A stretch of 44,573 nt of DNA from Rostrohypoxylon terebratum (Eukaryota > Ascomycota > Sordariomycetes > Xylariales > Hypoxylaceae): positions 1 to 44,573 of the forward strand of contig MU386012.1 of NCBI GenBank assembly GCA_022497145.1, read 5' to 3'. Every line of letters starts with the position of its first letter. Position 1 is the stretch's first letter. Positions 19,955 to 31,224 of the stretch are shown piece after piece. Both the position numbers and the translations under genes were made by a program. The notes under the pieces are model-generated. The model did not search any database. It was not told the origin of the DNA and saw only the letters and a list, made by a program, of their open reading frames with translations.

Positions 19955-22900
19955 GATGATCACTCGAATTGCTAATCGCTTGCCTTTTTCTGGCGGTCCT
20001 AGACTAGCAACGATTTACGTCGTCGTAGTATTCAACAACCCAGCCTGATAGAGAGAAATAGGAGGGGGGGACCAGGCTGGGAAACCAAAGAAAAAGTCTA
20101 GAAACAGATCTTGATGGTGCTCGTAGGAGGACAGCTGGGGCTTGGTACATTTATGTGATGCGATCGACTATGCCAGTGATATAATCCTCAGCTCTTGTGG
20201 ATCTTCGGTTAGGTACATAATATAATGGAGCATGCGGATGGATTGAAATCTAGTGTACCAAAGAAACATCACCTCAGCCCGATGGGTAGTTCATTGACGG
20301 TTTGCCATTCGCGAACTCCTCGTCTTCGACCAGTCAATGCGGCTGACTAGTTCGTCTTTGATACAGGTTTGCTCCCTAGACCTCAAGGATGAGCCCTGCG
20401 TAACTACATACATCCACCGATCGGATCAATGAACTCTGCTAGGTTCATTGGTGCCGTAGTCTCCGATGCCTGCGTAGACTTGTCTACCCCTGATGCCCTA
20501 CGTGCTTAGGTAGTTAGACTACTCCACCCACCCAAGCAAGCTGAGAGGGCACTCAGTCATTACCGAGATCTAATCGACGAACATGTAATACTGCGTATAC
20601 TACGTACGCATAGCAACACCCAATTTGAACGATGATTCGAGACGGAGCTTGCCAAGTTGGTTAAAAAAATACGACGTTTTGCATAGTGCCAGCTAGGGTC
20701 CCACGTGGCGAATTTTCAACGCCGTTCCAGTCGAGTAGCAAGTATCATTAATAGATCGAAGCTAGGGATAGAACTATTATGGTGTTAGCATACGGAAACC
20801 CCGCGACTATTGAAGATTGTTTAAGGTCCGTATAGTGAGCCAGAGAACGTCAGCGCCTTATAACATTGAAGTCAAAGCCTACTACTGCTAATTACTGCTA
20901 GGTAGACCTAAGTATGATGAAAGACCAGTCTACCAAAGACCTTAGCCAATAGAGATAAATATTCATGTCTGGGGGTTGAGGATACTATGCTACTTAGCCA
21001 GTTTCAGCTTATAGTAGTGATTACCTGAATGCATAGGTATGAGTAAATCTGGATCAGCAACGGGAGAGAAGGAAGAAACGAGGACATGACCCTAGCGTAG
21101 ACCCTAGACTTTCTGATTCTTACGCAGTAGATCAAATTCCAGGAGTTGGGAGCCGAGACTCCATACTAACCGTTTTTCCCATCACGCTAAGTATGCACCG
21201 GCTTCAGACCCGAGCTTGAATCTACTGACACCGGCGTCTTGGCGGATATTAGAAAGCCAGAATCTTCGGTAATTATTTACTGCTTGCGGAAGTTTTCTTC
21301 CTTCAACAGATGCAGTAGTTTGGCGTAGCTTCTTAAAGTACTGTGAACGTAAGTACGGATCCACAAGGTCTCATTTTCAAACTCCCCGTACTAATTATCA
21401 AAGTCAAAGCGCTACACTGCAGTCTGCCCACTTGATTATTTCCAATTTGAAGGAACTTGGTCAAAAAGACCGATAACCCTACTTAATCAGTGGTTTCAAG
21501 TGGGTTCCCATAATAGTCATCCATATCAAAGTCCTGCTGAGGTTTAGTTTGTCACATCGTAAATGTACATACCTACCTACCTACAAGCATAATATAGCAG
21601 CTGAAGATTTTTACGCGAGATTCTCTTTAGATCTACGGAAAATAGATTAAAAAATAGCCTGGACCATTCCTTCGGATTCTCTTAGCCTAGGCAAGGTCGG
21701 ATTTAGACTAGAGGTTGAGGGGTAGAAGAGAGCATTGAATCCAGTTACGTATCGAGATCCGAAGTCTTCTTTATTTAAGATAGGTACTAGGTATTTAGGA
21801 AGTTGAGTATTGGTAGTTTCGTAATCATATCTATATAAAACTTATTCCTCTTCGAGTATTAGTATTGACTACTTATATTCGAAAATTGCAATATCCTCAG
21901 CTTCGTACGAGACTATTCTAATCAATAAGCGCTCTACCCATCTATCTCGTCATTGTCCATAGCCATCAAATAGTACAATAAAAGTACTTAAGTTTAACTC
22001 ACAAACATCTATAGTATTCTATGTTTGTCTTCACGACTTAGCCTGTGCTTCTTGATTTCTATGATTTTGCTGACGAATACCCTAGGCTTTAAGACGTTTT
22101 CTATAGTCCTTGTTAGTCATGCCCCACCTATCAGCTGCTGGCTAATCTTGAACGAGTCTCGAACGGGAGATCGACTGACATCGCTATCCGTATTTCTCTT
22201 GTATTGATAGCCGCGTTTTGCTACATATGTAAATGCATATGAAAAAAGTTTATATGTATCTTGGAAAACGTCGGAGATGTCGAACCATCTCTGCTGTATT
22301 AACAAGATTACTCAACATAGGTACTAATCACAGGGTTGGTGTCGTAATTAACAAGAAATCCATTCGTATTGTTTGTATGGGGCTAAGCGCTAAATGGATG
22401 ACGATCGTTGCATTTGATGGAGCAGACCGGATTGTTTTGTCAATAACCACTCGCATTGGCAAGATTCAACTCTCTTATCAAACCCCATGACAATACTGAA
22501 GCAACCCTGCCTCGTAGGCGTTATGTACGACATTCGTCATGTTCCAACTATCATACTCAGTAGGTACATAATTGACAATCCAAATCGTATATGGCCAGAC
22601 AATCAATACGATCTTTCCTCCAAGCTGGGATCAAATAGAGACCGTGAGCGGCGAGCCTCCAGCGTTGTACATCGCAAACAACATCCTTTAGGGCTGGACT
22701 AACAACCCAAAGCCCAACCATTGGCGCCTAAGACCCATAGCCAATTCCCCCAAATTCAAATCTTGACAATCGCCCCTAGCTTTGAGAAGGCTCTCCACCC
22801 TAATATCCGGCTTTGATAGTCATATACCTGTCACATATGAACACAGTTGCAGGGTTTCAAGGGCCAAGTCCTCACTGCGCTAACCCGATTATCTTCACGA

Positions 22901-23032
22901 TGCATAATAACCAATCAACATCAAATGCTACCAAATTGCAACCGTGGGGAGAACCCCTCAGAGTGGAAGAAACTAAGACATTCTGCGAAAACCTTAGTGA
23001 AGGGGTTGAAAAATAAGAGGCAATAGATCAAT
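19955..23032. other. Gene-poor 3-kb region
   Basis: No gene I can support on either strand. Open frames are short (at most 85 codons), mutually overlapping and unlike known proteins. The end next to the ankyrin gene is that gene's promoter. TAGGTA motifs occur at 21572 and 21780. I looked for transposase, reverse-transcriptase and integrase motifs and saw none that were convincing. The stretch 22030-22500 has slightly longer open frames on both strands and could be a decayed gene or element. Confidence 0.4.
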
Positions 23033-25502
23033 ATGGCAAATCTTAGTATTATTGAAGGTGGGCAGAGGTGGATTGCATCCGTAAAGCGATCAGACCGTCT
23101 CGAAGTGGGCGAATGCTGCCCTAGACAGGCGTATGTTGAGCTTCAAATACCCAAGTTGGCCAGCTCAATTACTAGGGTGACGATATTTACGGTGTCGCAC
23201 GATCAAGGTCTAATTTAACCAAAACATTTTCCTTCGGCGCTAGGAGTAGATTGACTGACTTCAAAACTTAGGTTGGAGTGATGAGTCAGCCAGATACGGA
23301 GGCACCTACGAAAGGTCCAATACGTATTTCGACCTTGCTGTGCAAACGCCACAATGCCATGAGCGCGTCGGGTCGTTTGTGTTTCAGAGGAATCAACACG
23401 CTGTTTTTAAGCCACTGAGACATGAAAATGTCTGGGATGTGGAATCCAACGATAGAGCTCGGTGGGTGTGGTTGCAATCCGTCCGGGGAGGTGACACCAT
23501 ACAAGTGTTCCCGATGGCAAGGCTTCAATTGTGGACGAATTATGTCTACGAAGTTGAAATACGAGTAGAAGGAAGCTTTCAAGATCAAGAGAGAGGATTA
23601 TCAAACGAGATTGCTCATCTCCATATTCCGGTTGGAGTGAATAGAGTTGACGTCTATAAACCCTTACGGGAGGCTCACCGACAGACTCGCATTCTTTCAC
23701 TATATCCAGGTAAGTTTGAGGATGCGCTACTCTGTAGCATCACGACCATATCGTTGGATGATCCTAGCCATGACGCATACGAAGCTCTGTCATATTGCTG
23801 GGGCGATCTTCGTACGGAAGAGAGCATTCAAATACAAGACTCGCTACAAGATCCCCAACGAAGTCATACGCACGACATGGCTATAACTTCGAACTTGCAT
23901 GAAGCTCTGAAGCATCTGAGACCCGAGAGCGGTCCACCACGAAATTTGTGGGCCGATGCAGTTTGTATCGACCAAGCTAACTCGATCGAAAGATCACATC
24001 AGGTCGCGTCGATGCCTTCGATCTACGCAGAAGCTACTCAGGTTGTGGTGTGGCTTGGAAAGAGTGCTGATTCTCCTATGAGGCACAAGTGCTTCTCAAC
24101 TTTACGATCAATACAAAAAAGATTTGAAACCGATCATGATGTGTCGAGAACATACAGTCCAGAAGAAAAAGAACAATTCGAGTCGAAGATCATCAATGCC
24201 GAAATACCCAATTTGATTGATTACACCCTTGATTGGAATTCATGTGAATTCGACTACTTCAAGCGAACGTGGGTTCTCCAGGAAATTTCAAATGCAAGAA
24301 TCGCAGTTTTTCAATGCGGCTTTGTCGATGTCACTTGGCCGGTGGTTTCTTCGGTCATCAGACTTTTTCAAGCCGAAAAGCTAGGCACTGCTCTCGTCAG
24401 AGCCGGATCACAACCAACTAGCGTTCTGAGATCTGCAATTGTGCCGTCTATATGGTCTAGTATCGTCCAGCTCGGAGAAGCAGGGCGAGGGTCACAAGTG
24501 ATGTCCTCAGAAGGCATCCTCGAGATACTTGTCAAAGCCCACAGTTTGAAAGCTACCGACCTCCGAGACAAGCTGTTTGCTCTACTCCAATTTAGCAAGG
24601 AATCAAGAGAGGCGATACTATCACCACTTGTCATGGTGGACTATTCCAAGACTCCCATCCGAGTCTTCACAGACTTTGTTCGTTGGTGGATTTGCACACA
24701 CCGATCACTCAGGATACTATCAGCCGTTCACACGTTAAAGGATAGGAGTTGGCAGCAGATGTACTATGGAGAGCCTTCAGAACTGGAAGCGCTTGGGTAT
24801 CCTTCATGGTGTTTTTGGCCAGTGGGAGATGATAGAATAGCCAATTCTATCTTAGGATTCTCTCAAGAAGTACCGTATAAAGCCAGTGGGTCAACCATAC
24901 CAGATATTGAGTTTATCAACTCCCCAGACGCTTTGATAAATCCACTCACACTACGGCTCGTCGGTCATCGCTTATATACAGTCCCCAAAATCGACCCTTT
25001 TCCGATTTGGGCTTTTCCTGACCAACCGAACGAGCTCAGGGATGCGTTCATGAAAGTATTTGATCCTGCTAGTTATGAAAGATTTGTGTTACCCGGTACG
25101 GATGGCCAAGATGCGCAGAAGGTCAAGGAAGCAGTACGGGATTTCCTAGCTAGGCATTACACATATCATTCCCGCGGCTTTAATGGACCTACTCCTCATA
25201 TCCCATGTCTCAGCTATTGTTTCTTCGTGATTCAAGAGCTGGGCGAGAAATACTATGGATTATGCCCGCATAATGCGCGACCCGGTGACATTGTCGTGGT
25301 TTTATACGGCGGGACAGTCCTCTACTTGCTGAGAGAGGCCAAGTCAAGCTCTAGCAATGAAACAGAAGGCAACGCGATAACCATGAATGGGAAAAGCTAT
25401 CAATTCGTAGGGGAATGTTTCTTATCGCAGCATATGAATGGACAAGCTCTGGCTAAGATCCAGGAAAAGGGGATCGAAAGGGAAATTTTTAACTTAGTGT
25501 AA
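23033..25502 (+). CDS. HET-domain protein with additional N-terminal domain
   Basis: Putative heterokaryon-incompatibility or allorecognition protein. Two exons: 23033-23207 and 23272-25502 (donor GTCTAA, acceptor CTTAG, phase 1), 801 aa. Residues 1 to about 160 form a separate domain: exon 1 ends VSHDQG and exon 2 continues WSDESARYGGTYERSNTYF, later WVWLQSVRGGDTIQVFP; it looks like a beta-sandwich module I know from other fungal proteins but cannot name. The HET domain follows, with YEALSYCWGD (228-237), LWADAVCIDQ (284-293) and VVVWLG. The C terminus has GDIVVVLYGGTVLYLLR and FVGECFLSQHMNGQ, typical of HET proteins. The open frame alone would start at GTG 23340; the spliced start at ATG 23033 is preferred because it completes the HDQGWS motif. 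Activation mechanism and partner unknown. Confidence 0.9.
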
Positions 25503-26025
25503 TAGGCGATGAGCCTTCATGCCTAGTTCCAGGCTCATGCGAATGGCCAAACGTTCTCGGGAGGGATATCGATCAATAAGGGGTGTCCGAGTTCGTGTAA
25601 ATCCCGTAACACACTAACCCGTTAAGCGGGATTATCGTATTTTCAAGACGTTTAAATTGAATATAAATACATCTAGCCCGTATGCCGAAATAAAAAGTTG
25701 TGATTTTCTTGTATTCACGATCATAGTCTTGATTAAATTTTCTCTGAGAGCACAGGATACTCAACCTACCATTAAGGGCTATGCTTGTGTTGCTATTTTG
25801 GGGGGGAGGGGGGAAGGGTATCAAAGAACGAAACGAGTATGTCACAGTATAATAAAGTCACATGATGACTCCGGACAAGTCCGATGAGTTTTAGGGTCGG
25901 TGCGGAGCTTTGCGATGACGGACTCAGCTTTAAATTGATAGTCAGATAGGTACTAGCCCATGCCTCGAGCATTAAATCAGCTACGCATCATAGAAAGATT
26001 TTCGAAAGAAATATTAGTAGTGGAA
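25503..26025. promoter_or_regulatory. Intergenic, upstream of aldehyde dehydrogenase
   Basis: Contains a G-rich tract (25800-25818: G7, A, G6, AA, G3) about 210 bp upstream of the ALDH start, able in principle to form a G-quadruplex on the + strand. The rest is AT-rich with no supported gene. Confidence 0.4.
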
Positions 26026-27745
26026 ATGGCAGAGACATATCTCATGTGGGTTGCCGGCGAAGAGAAGCCGGGAGAGGAGGAATTGTGAGTGGCGAGACCT
26101 CTTCGAATTGATGACATCTGACTTACTAGAAGGCCATAGGATACCGATAGAGGACCCGGCAACAGGGGAGATCTTTGCCCAGTGAGTCCGTGTTTGCAAG
26201 ACAATTCCTTTCTTAGATTCCGATGCACCGTTGCATCAATGAATATTCACCAAGGGCTACTCAATCTAACGGTGCCTCTCTTCTCCCAATAGCTGCCACG
26301 CGGCGTCAACAGCCGACGTCGAGCGCACTATCGATATCGCTCAGACAGCCTTCAATTCTGGCATCTGGTCCAAATCCTCACGCCACCACCGCGCCGACGT
26401 GCTAGAAAAATGCGCTGCACTCCTCACCGATGCCCTCCCAGCCCTCATCGCGCTCGAGGTCCGGCAAACCGGCCGAGCAATCCGCGAAATGAACGCGCAA
26501 GTGCCGTCGCTCGTGCGTTGGTTTAAATACTATGCCTCACTACTGCGTGTCGAGGAGCAGCCCATACTTCCGACTTCAGGCAAGTTACATAACTTCTTGC
26601 AGCGCGTGCCCTTGGGGGTGGTGGTCCAGATCACGCCGTTCAACCATCCGCTACTTATCGCCGTCAAGAAACTTGCTCCTGCCTTAGCAGCAGGAAATAG
26701 CGTTATCATGAAACCCAGTGAGTTGACGCCACTATCGACTCTACGATTAGGCCAGATCTTGAAGGAGGCTGGCATTCCAGATGGTGTGTTTAATGTCTTG
26801 CCCGGATATGGTGGTACGACTGGCAAAGCGCTTGTGCAGAACTCGTTGGTTAGGAAAGTGGATGTTACAGGAGGGACGACGGCTGGGAGGGTTATTGGGG
26901 GAATCGTAGGTGGGAATTTAGCGAGGTATACGGCGGAGCTGGGGGGGAAAGCACCGCTGATGGTGTTTGAGACGGCCGATGTGCAGCTCGCTGTGAATGG
27001 GATCGCATTTGGGAGCTTCATCGCAAGTGGACAGACCTGTATTGCGAGCACGAGGATCATTGTTGATGAGAAGATTTTGCCGCAGCTGTTGGATGCATTA
27101 AAAGCGAAGACCGAATTCATTACTCAGCGCATGGGTGCCCCGAACAACCCAGAATCATCGATGGGACCCTTGATATCCCTAAAACAACTCAAAAATGTCG
27201 AGATCTTGGTTGAGGAGGCCCTGAGTAGTGGGAAAGCAAAAGCGGTAACAGGAGGGATGAAGATGCAAGGCCTCAGCCTGCTAGATGGGACGGACTTTTC
27301 CAAAGGATATTTCTATCAGCCAACGATACTTGTGTCAAGCGAGGGGGACAGGATTCTTTCAACGCGTATCTGGCGTGAAGAGGCGTTTGGACCTGTCATC
27401 GTAGTGGTACCCTTCAAAACAGAAGAAGAAGCCTTGAGATTAGCTAACGATAGTGAGTTCGGTCTCGGGGCTGGTCTCTGGACCCAAGATTTGGCACAAG
27501 CTTTTCGTGTCTCAGAGAAGATCGACTCAGGAATAACATGGGTAAACACACACCATCGAAATGACCCAAGTAGTCCATGGGGTGGAGCTAAGTCATCAAG
27601 CGGTGTTGGTAGTGAAAACGGTATTGATGCATATAATGCATACACGACGGTTAAGAGTATCATCATAAACTATGCCTCAACTGAAGAATCGCTTTTCACA
27701 GACGATTGGTTTAAGGTTGGAGCTGGTTCTATAAGATATGGCTGA
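26026..27745 (+). CDS. NAD(P)-dependent aldehyde dehydrogenase, class I/II-like
   Basis: Oxidises an aldehyde to the acid. Three exons: 26026-26084, 26140-26181 and 26293-27745, GT-AG, total 517 aa. The first two exons were found by completing the family N terminus: MAETYLMWVAGEE joins IPIEDPATGEIFAH. Active-site Cys283 is in SGQTCIAS and general-base Glu249 in AELGGKAP, spaced as in the family; the oxyanion/coenzyme motif ITPFNHPL and the C-terminal PWGGAKSSSGVGSENG are present. It is closest by memory to fungal salicylaldehyde/betaine-type dehydrogenases; the substrate is not fixed by sequence. It converges with the Zn2Cys6 gene 188 bp downstream and lies near CYP505, so a fatty or aromatic aldehyde is plausible. 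A shorter start at ATG 26111 would lose the conserved N-terminal strand. Confidence 0.92.
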
Positions 27746-27932
27746 GGATTATTGTATTTAATTCTTGGGCACCTGCTTTTTATAATGCCGAATGCGAAGA
27801 TCACAACCCTATAAATGAAATGCACTTTACGGCACTTGAAGTAGGAACTCTGGACGATATGGTACGTTATAAGGTTGGAAGTTACCTATCTAGGTAGGTA
27901 TGAAAATATCTCATACATCTTCGAATATGATC

Positions 27933-30265
27933 TCAACACCCCACGTTAGTATCCCAATCTATATCAGCGAACCCCATTGACCAAAACTCACTAGCAGCTA
28001 GAAGCCTTTCATTTCCCAAGCTAGGATGGTCGTCCCAAGAAACTGTACTTGTACCAGCTAACTCTCCAAGAATTCTGATAGCATCAGCTAGCACTTCTTT
28101 CCCTCTGGTGTCCATAGCTTGTTCAGCCGGGATACCTTTCATTGCAGCCTCGATCCCGGCAAGGTTCACGTTCACCCAGATAAGATCTTTGACATTATGA
28201 TGGCCAGCATACATGCGTGTCTTTGTCAACTTCGCCGCTTCTCGGAGTAACGTAATAGTCTCTATGCTGCGAGCTCTGCTTCCGCTTTGCGTCTGGTTGA
28301 AGGGTACCACGCTCATCCACGGGGAGGTGTCGTGCGCTTGACGAAGCATTGTCGCCAAGTCTGCTGCGATCACCATAAAGGATTTCCAAGGTATCGACCT
28401 AAAAGGACCACCACCGCAGAGGAAAAGGCGGACGAAATCGCTGCAGTGTTCTTCGAAAGGAACTATCCTGTGTAAGGTTGCAAGAAAGGGCTCTTGGAAT
28501 GAGGATGGAAGCGGGAGCAGGAAAGTCACAAATCTTAGAGCTGTGTCTACACAGAGAGTCCGAGAAGTGTAGAACAGACCAGGGTCCTTCAAAGCTCGTG
28601 GCATATAATACACATGAAGAGCAAATATGTATCGAGTCATTACGAACTCACAATACTGCTGTTGGAACTTGGTAGGCCGTGGACGTAGTGAATATAAATA
28701 TTTCACTAGAGAGCGGTAGTCGTTCATGAATCCAGTGCTTAGTTTGAGCGTCTCTGGGTAAGAGTGGTTAACCTTGATGCAATTCACATACTTGGCGATA
28801 GAGAGTCGCACAGCTTGAGTGCGACCTAAGGCAATCTGAATGGATGTATCGGTATATTCGTTCGGGCTGTGTGGCAGGAACTTGTCGTCGCCGTCGAGAT
28901 CTAAATCCTCATCGTTAAGGTTTAGAGGCAAAAGGCAGTCAAAGTCATCAGGTGATAACATTGGAGGACCGCCGGCGTCGATACTAGAGTCTAGAGCAAG
29001 CTCAATTATCGTTGTCCATAGACGCCGTCGTATCTCGACTTCAAGAGGAGGCATAGCTAGTAGTCTCGTAGGGTCGCGATGTAAACCGGCAGACATAGCC
29101 GCCCGAATCAGAGCACCAGAGCTAGCCCAGACCTGATTTTCCGGCAAATGTTGGGAGGTTTGTCGGGCCAATTGTAGTAAACACATCGTCTGGAAATCGA
29201 AGACTGTTGCCCGGACCTTCCCTGATGGTATAAGCCAATGTTCTGCTTCTCGTATCCATTGTTGTGCTTGGGGACGTAGTGTGAAAACGTCGTCATAGAT
29301 GCAAGCTCCAATGGCAAGGCAAAGTTGGAGTTGCACCACGTGTGCAGAGCTAGCCAAACTTGGATTCTCCCATAGAGCATCATAAGCACGCTTAGATGCA
29401 GGAACGTGAAGGATACGATAGACTGATTCGAAGGTACGCAGATAGGCGTCGAACAACTCGTCCGCTAAGCTCTTAGTCGGCAGATGCCTACCATACTGAC
29501 CTTGCGTCCATGGGAGAATCCGTGCCGTTTTGATAGATCTACCGAGCAATTTACAGGTCACCATATCTTGCCATATTATCCCTTGGCTCTTCACTTGCTC
29601 ATCAAGCCAATCTAAAGCGTGGGGTGACTATCGAGTGTGTAAATAAGGGTAGGCCTCGAATCTGAATGGACTTAGCTTACCAATGTAGAGCAGAACAGCC
29701 AATGAGTTGGCGAAACGTAACGTTTCTTTACTATTAGGCCACTTATTGGATACGTGTCCATATATCTGGAAATTTTGGAAGCCGTGGGGAGACCTGCGAC
29801 GCTTCGCTGGTTGTCCGTTTGATTTTCATCGCCATTGGAACAAGATGTCCCTTGTGTCTCTCGTACGAGAGAATGGCCAGCCGTGGAGGATATCTCGGCC
29901 GAGTTGATCTTACTTCCCGGAGGCACTGCGATGGCTAAAGCTCCCAGAGAAGACGGTTGCCATAATTCGCGTCGTAATAACTTATCGTATCCGACATCAT
30001 GTTCGTCAATGCTAGTATTAGTGACGCTGTTCGGAGATTTAGCTACGACCTCTTCCCCTCGAATTTCGCTTCGGACAGGAGGGGGCGGTGTATGTATGGA
30101 GACATCTTGGTTGCTTGGATAAGTACATGTTTTGCTTCTCGATCGCATGCAGTTGCCGCAAGGGTGTTGGTGATCACACCGAAGTTTTTTCCTTCGGCAT
30201 GGCAAGCAAGCAAGCGCTCGTCGGGGACGCGGATTTAATCGGGGAGATTGAAGTGGCGGGTCCAT
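27933..30265 (-). CDS. Zn2Cys6 fungal transcription factor
   Basis: Nuclear DNA-binding regulator, 759 aa. Two exons: 30265-29681 and 29627-27933, with a 53-nt intron (donor GTAAGC, acceptor GATAG). The zinc cluster is C20-x2-C23-x6-C30-x5-C36-x2-C39-x7-C47, preceded by Arg/Pro-rich sequence and containing RRKKLRC. A Ser/Pro/Thr-rich linker follows, then the fungal-specific regulatory domain (FESVYRILHVPASKRAYD, LQLCLAIGACIYDD, AAMSAGLHRDPT, EIRRRLWTTIIELAL). A different acceptor 15 nt downstream (CTTTAG) would break the frame, so the upstream one is used. It shares a divergent 960-bp promoter region with CYP505 and is tail-to-tail with the ALDH, the usual position of a pathway-specific regulator. 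Confidence 0.93.
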
Positions 30266-30860
30266 TACACATGACTAATAGCCATAATATCTTCACAGAA
30301 GCGGATATGCGACATATACGATGTGAGTCAAAGCCGAGACGATGTATCAACTAGAGTCAACAAATGACTACGAGGTGCCTATGTGTTCATGGGACGGCAA
30401 AACGAAGTCCGGACACGGATTGAGAAATTAGACACAGAACGTGAGATGTATGGATGTTTTTCATCTAGGTGACCGAAATTCTTCATTCAACATTGATCCT
30501 ATTTAATAACCCCTGTCCGTGTCCACACCGGACTCCGATCCCGATCCCGATCCCGCGCCCGTGCTTACATCTAAAGGGGTCCAGCATAGTTGACGTTTTC
30601 CCGCATAGCCATGACCGTACTAAGGTGAAAAAAAATGTTAGGCGATACATCAATCACACATACCCACCATAGTAATCACTTGTACCCAATAACCCTGGTC
30701 CATTGATCACCCATCCGAAAGCCCGAGTAGGCATATCTGTAGTCCGGTCTTAGTTGTACGATTTCTGCAGCAGCCCGAAGCGGGAATAGACTGATCTGTA
30801 TTGATCCCATGTTGGTTCGACGGCATAATGTTACCGAGATGTAACGCGGATGGATTTTAG

Positions 30861-30884
30861 TCCCGGATATGTCATTCATCGGGA
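30861..30884. promoter_or_regulatory. Inverted repeat with CCG-N14-CGG
   Basis: Arms TCCCG and CGGGA in perfect inverted arrangement. CGG-type half sites are the usual target of Zn2Cys6 dimers. It lies about 340 bp upstream of the CYP505 ATG and 600 bp upstream of the regulator. Function is inferred. Confidence 0.35.
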
Positions 30885-31022
30885 CCTGCGGACAGGTAAC
30901 GCCCGATCGCTGGCGGAGGGTACTAGTGAAACGAGTTCCATGGTATGTTATTATATGGATAGGTGGGTAGGGGCGCCTATATACCTACCTACTTAGTAGT
31001 ATAGAGTTGTCTAGATGGGTAC

Positions 31023-31031
31023 TATATATAT
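31023..31031 (+). promoter_or_regulatory. Candidate TATA box of CYP505
   Basis: TATATATAT, about 195 nt upstream of the start codon. Plausible core promoter; the transcription start was not determined. Confidence 0.35.
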
Positions 31032-31224
31032 GCGAACTCTACCTGTGTGAATGTGTAGGTATTGGCATGCCAGAGAATCTCATATCAATCAGCTTCACAG
31101 CCATCAGGTGACAGTCTTACAGAGCAGAACGATTCTGACCCAATCTATATATTGAAACTCCTTCGTTATTCATCGTGTCTACCATTCAACCCACAAAGAA
31201 CATCTATCTATCATAGATTACGAT

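Larger units (their letters stand above)
30266..31224. promoter_or_regulatory. Divergent promoter region, Zn2Cys6 regulator / CYP505
   Basis: About 960 bp. Contains (CCGATC)3 at 30535-30555, a 24-bp dyad with CCG-N14-CGG (30861-30884), a TAGGTA motif cluster at 30960-31000, and a TATATATAT box at 31023-31031. Suited to co-regulation by a Zn2Cys6 protein, which usually reads CGG/CCG pairs. No gene supported inside. Confidence 0.5.

Noticed and set aside
22233..22490. 85-codon frame with a GVVINKK word slightly like LINE endonucleases
   Set aside because: Only one short word is suggestive; no flanking endonuclease or reverse-transcriptase motifs, and stops interrupt on both sides.
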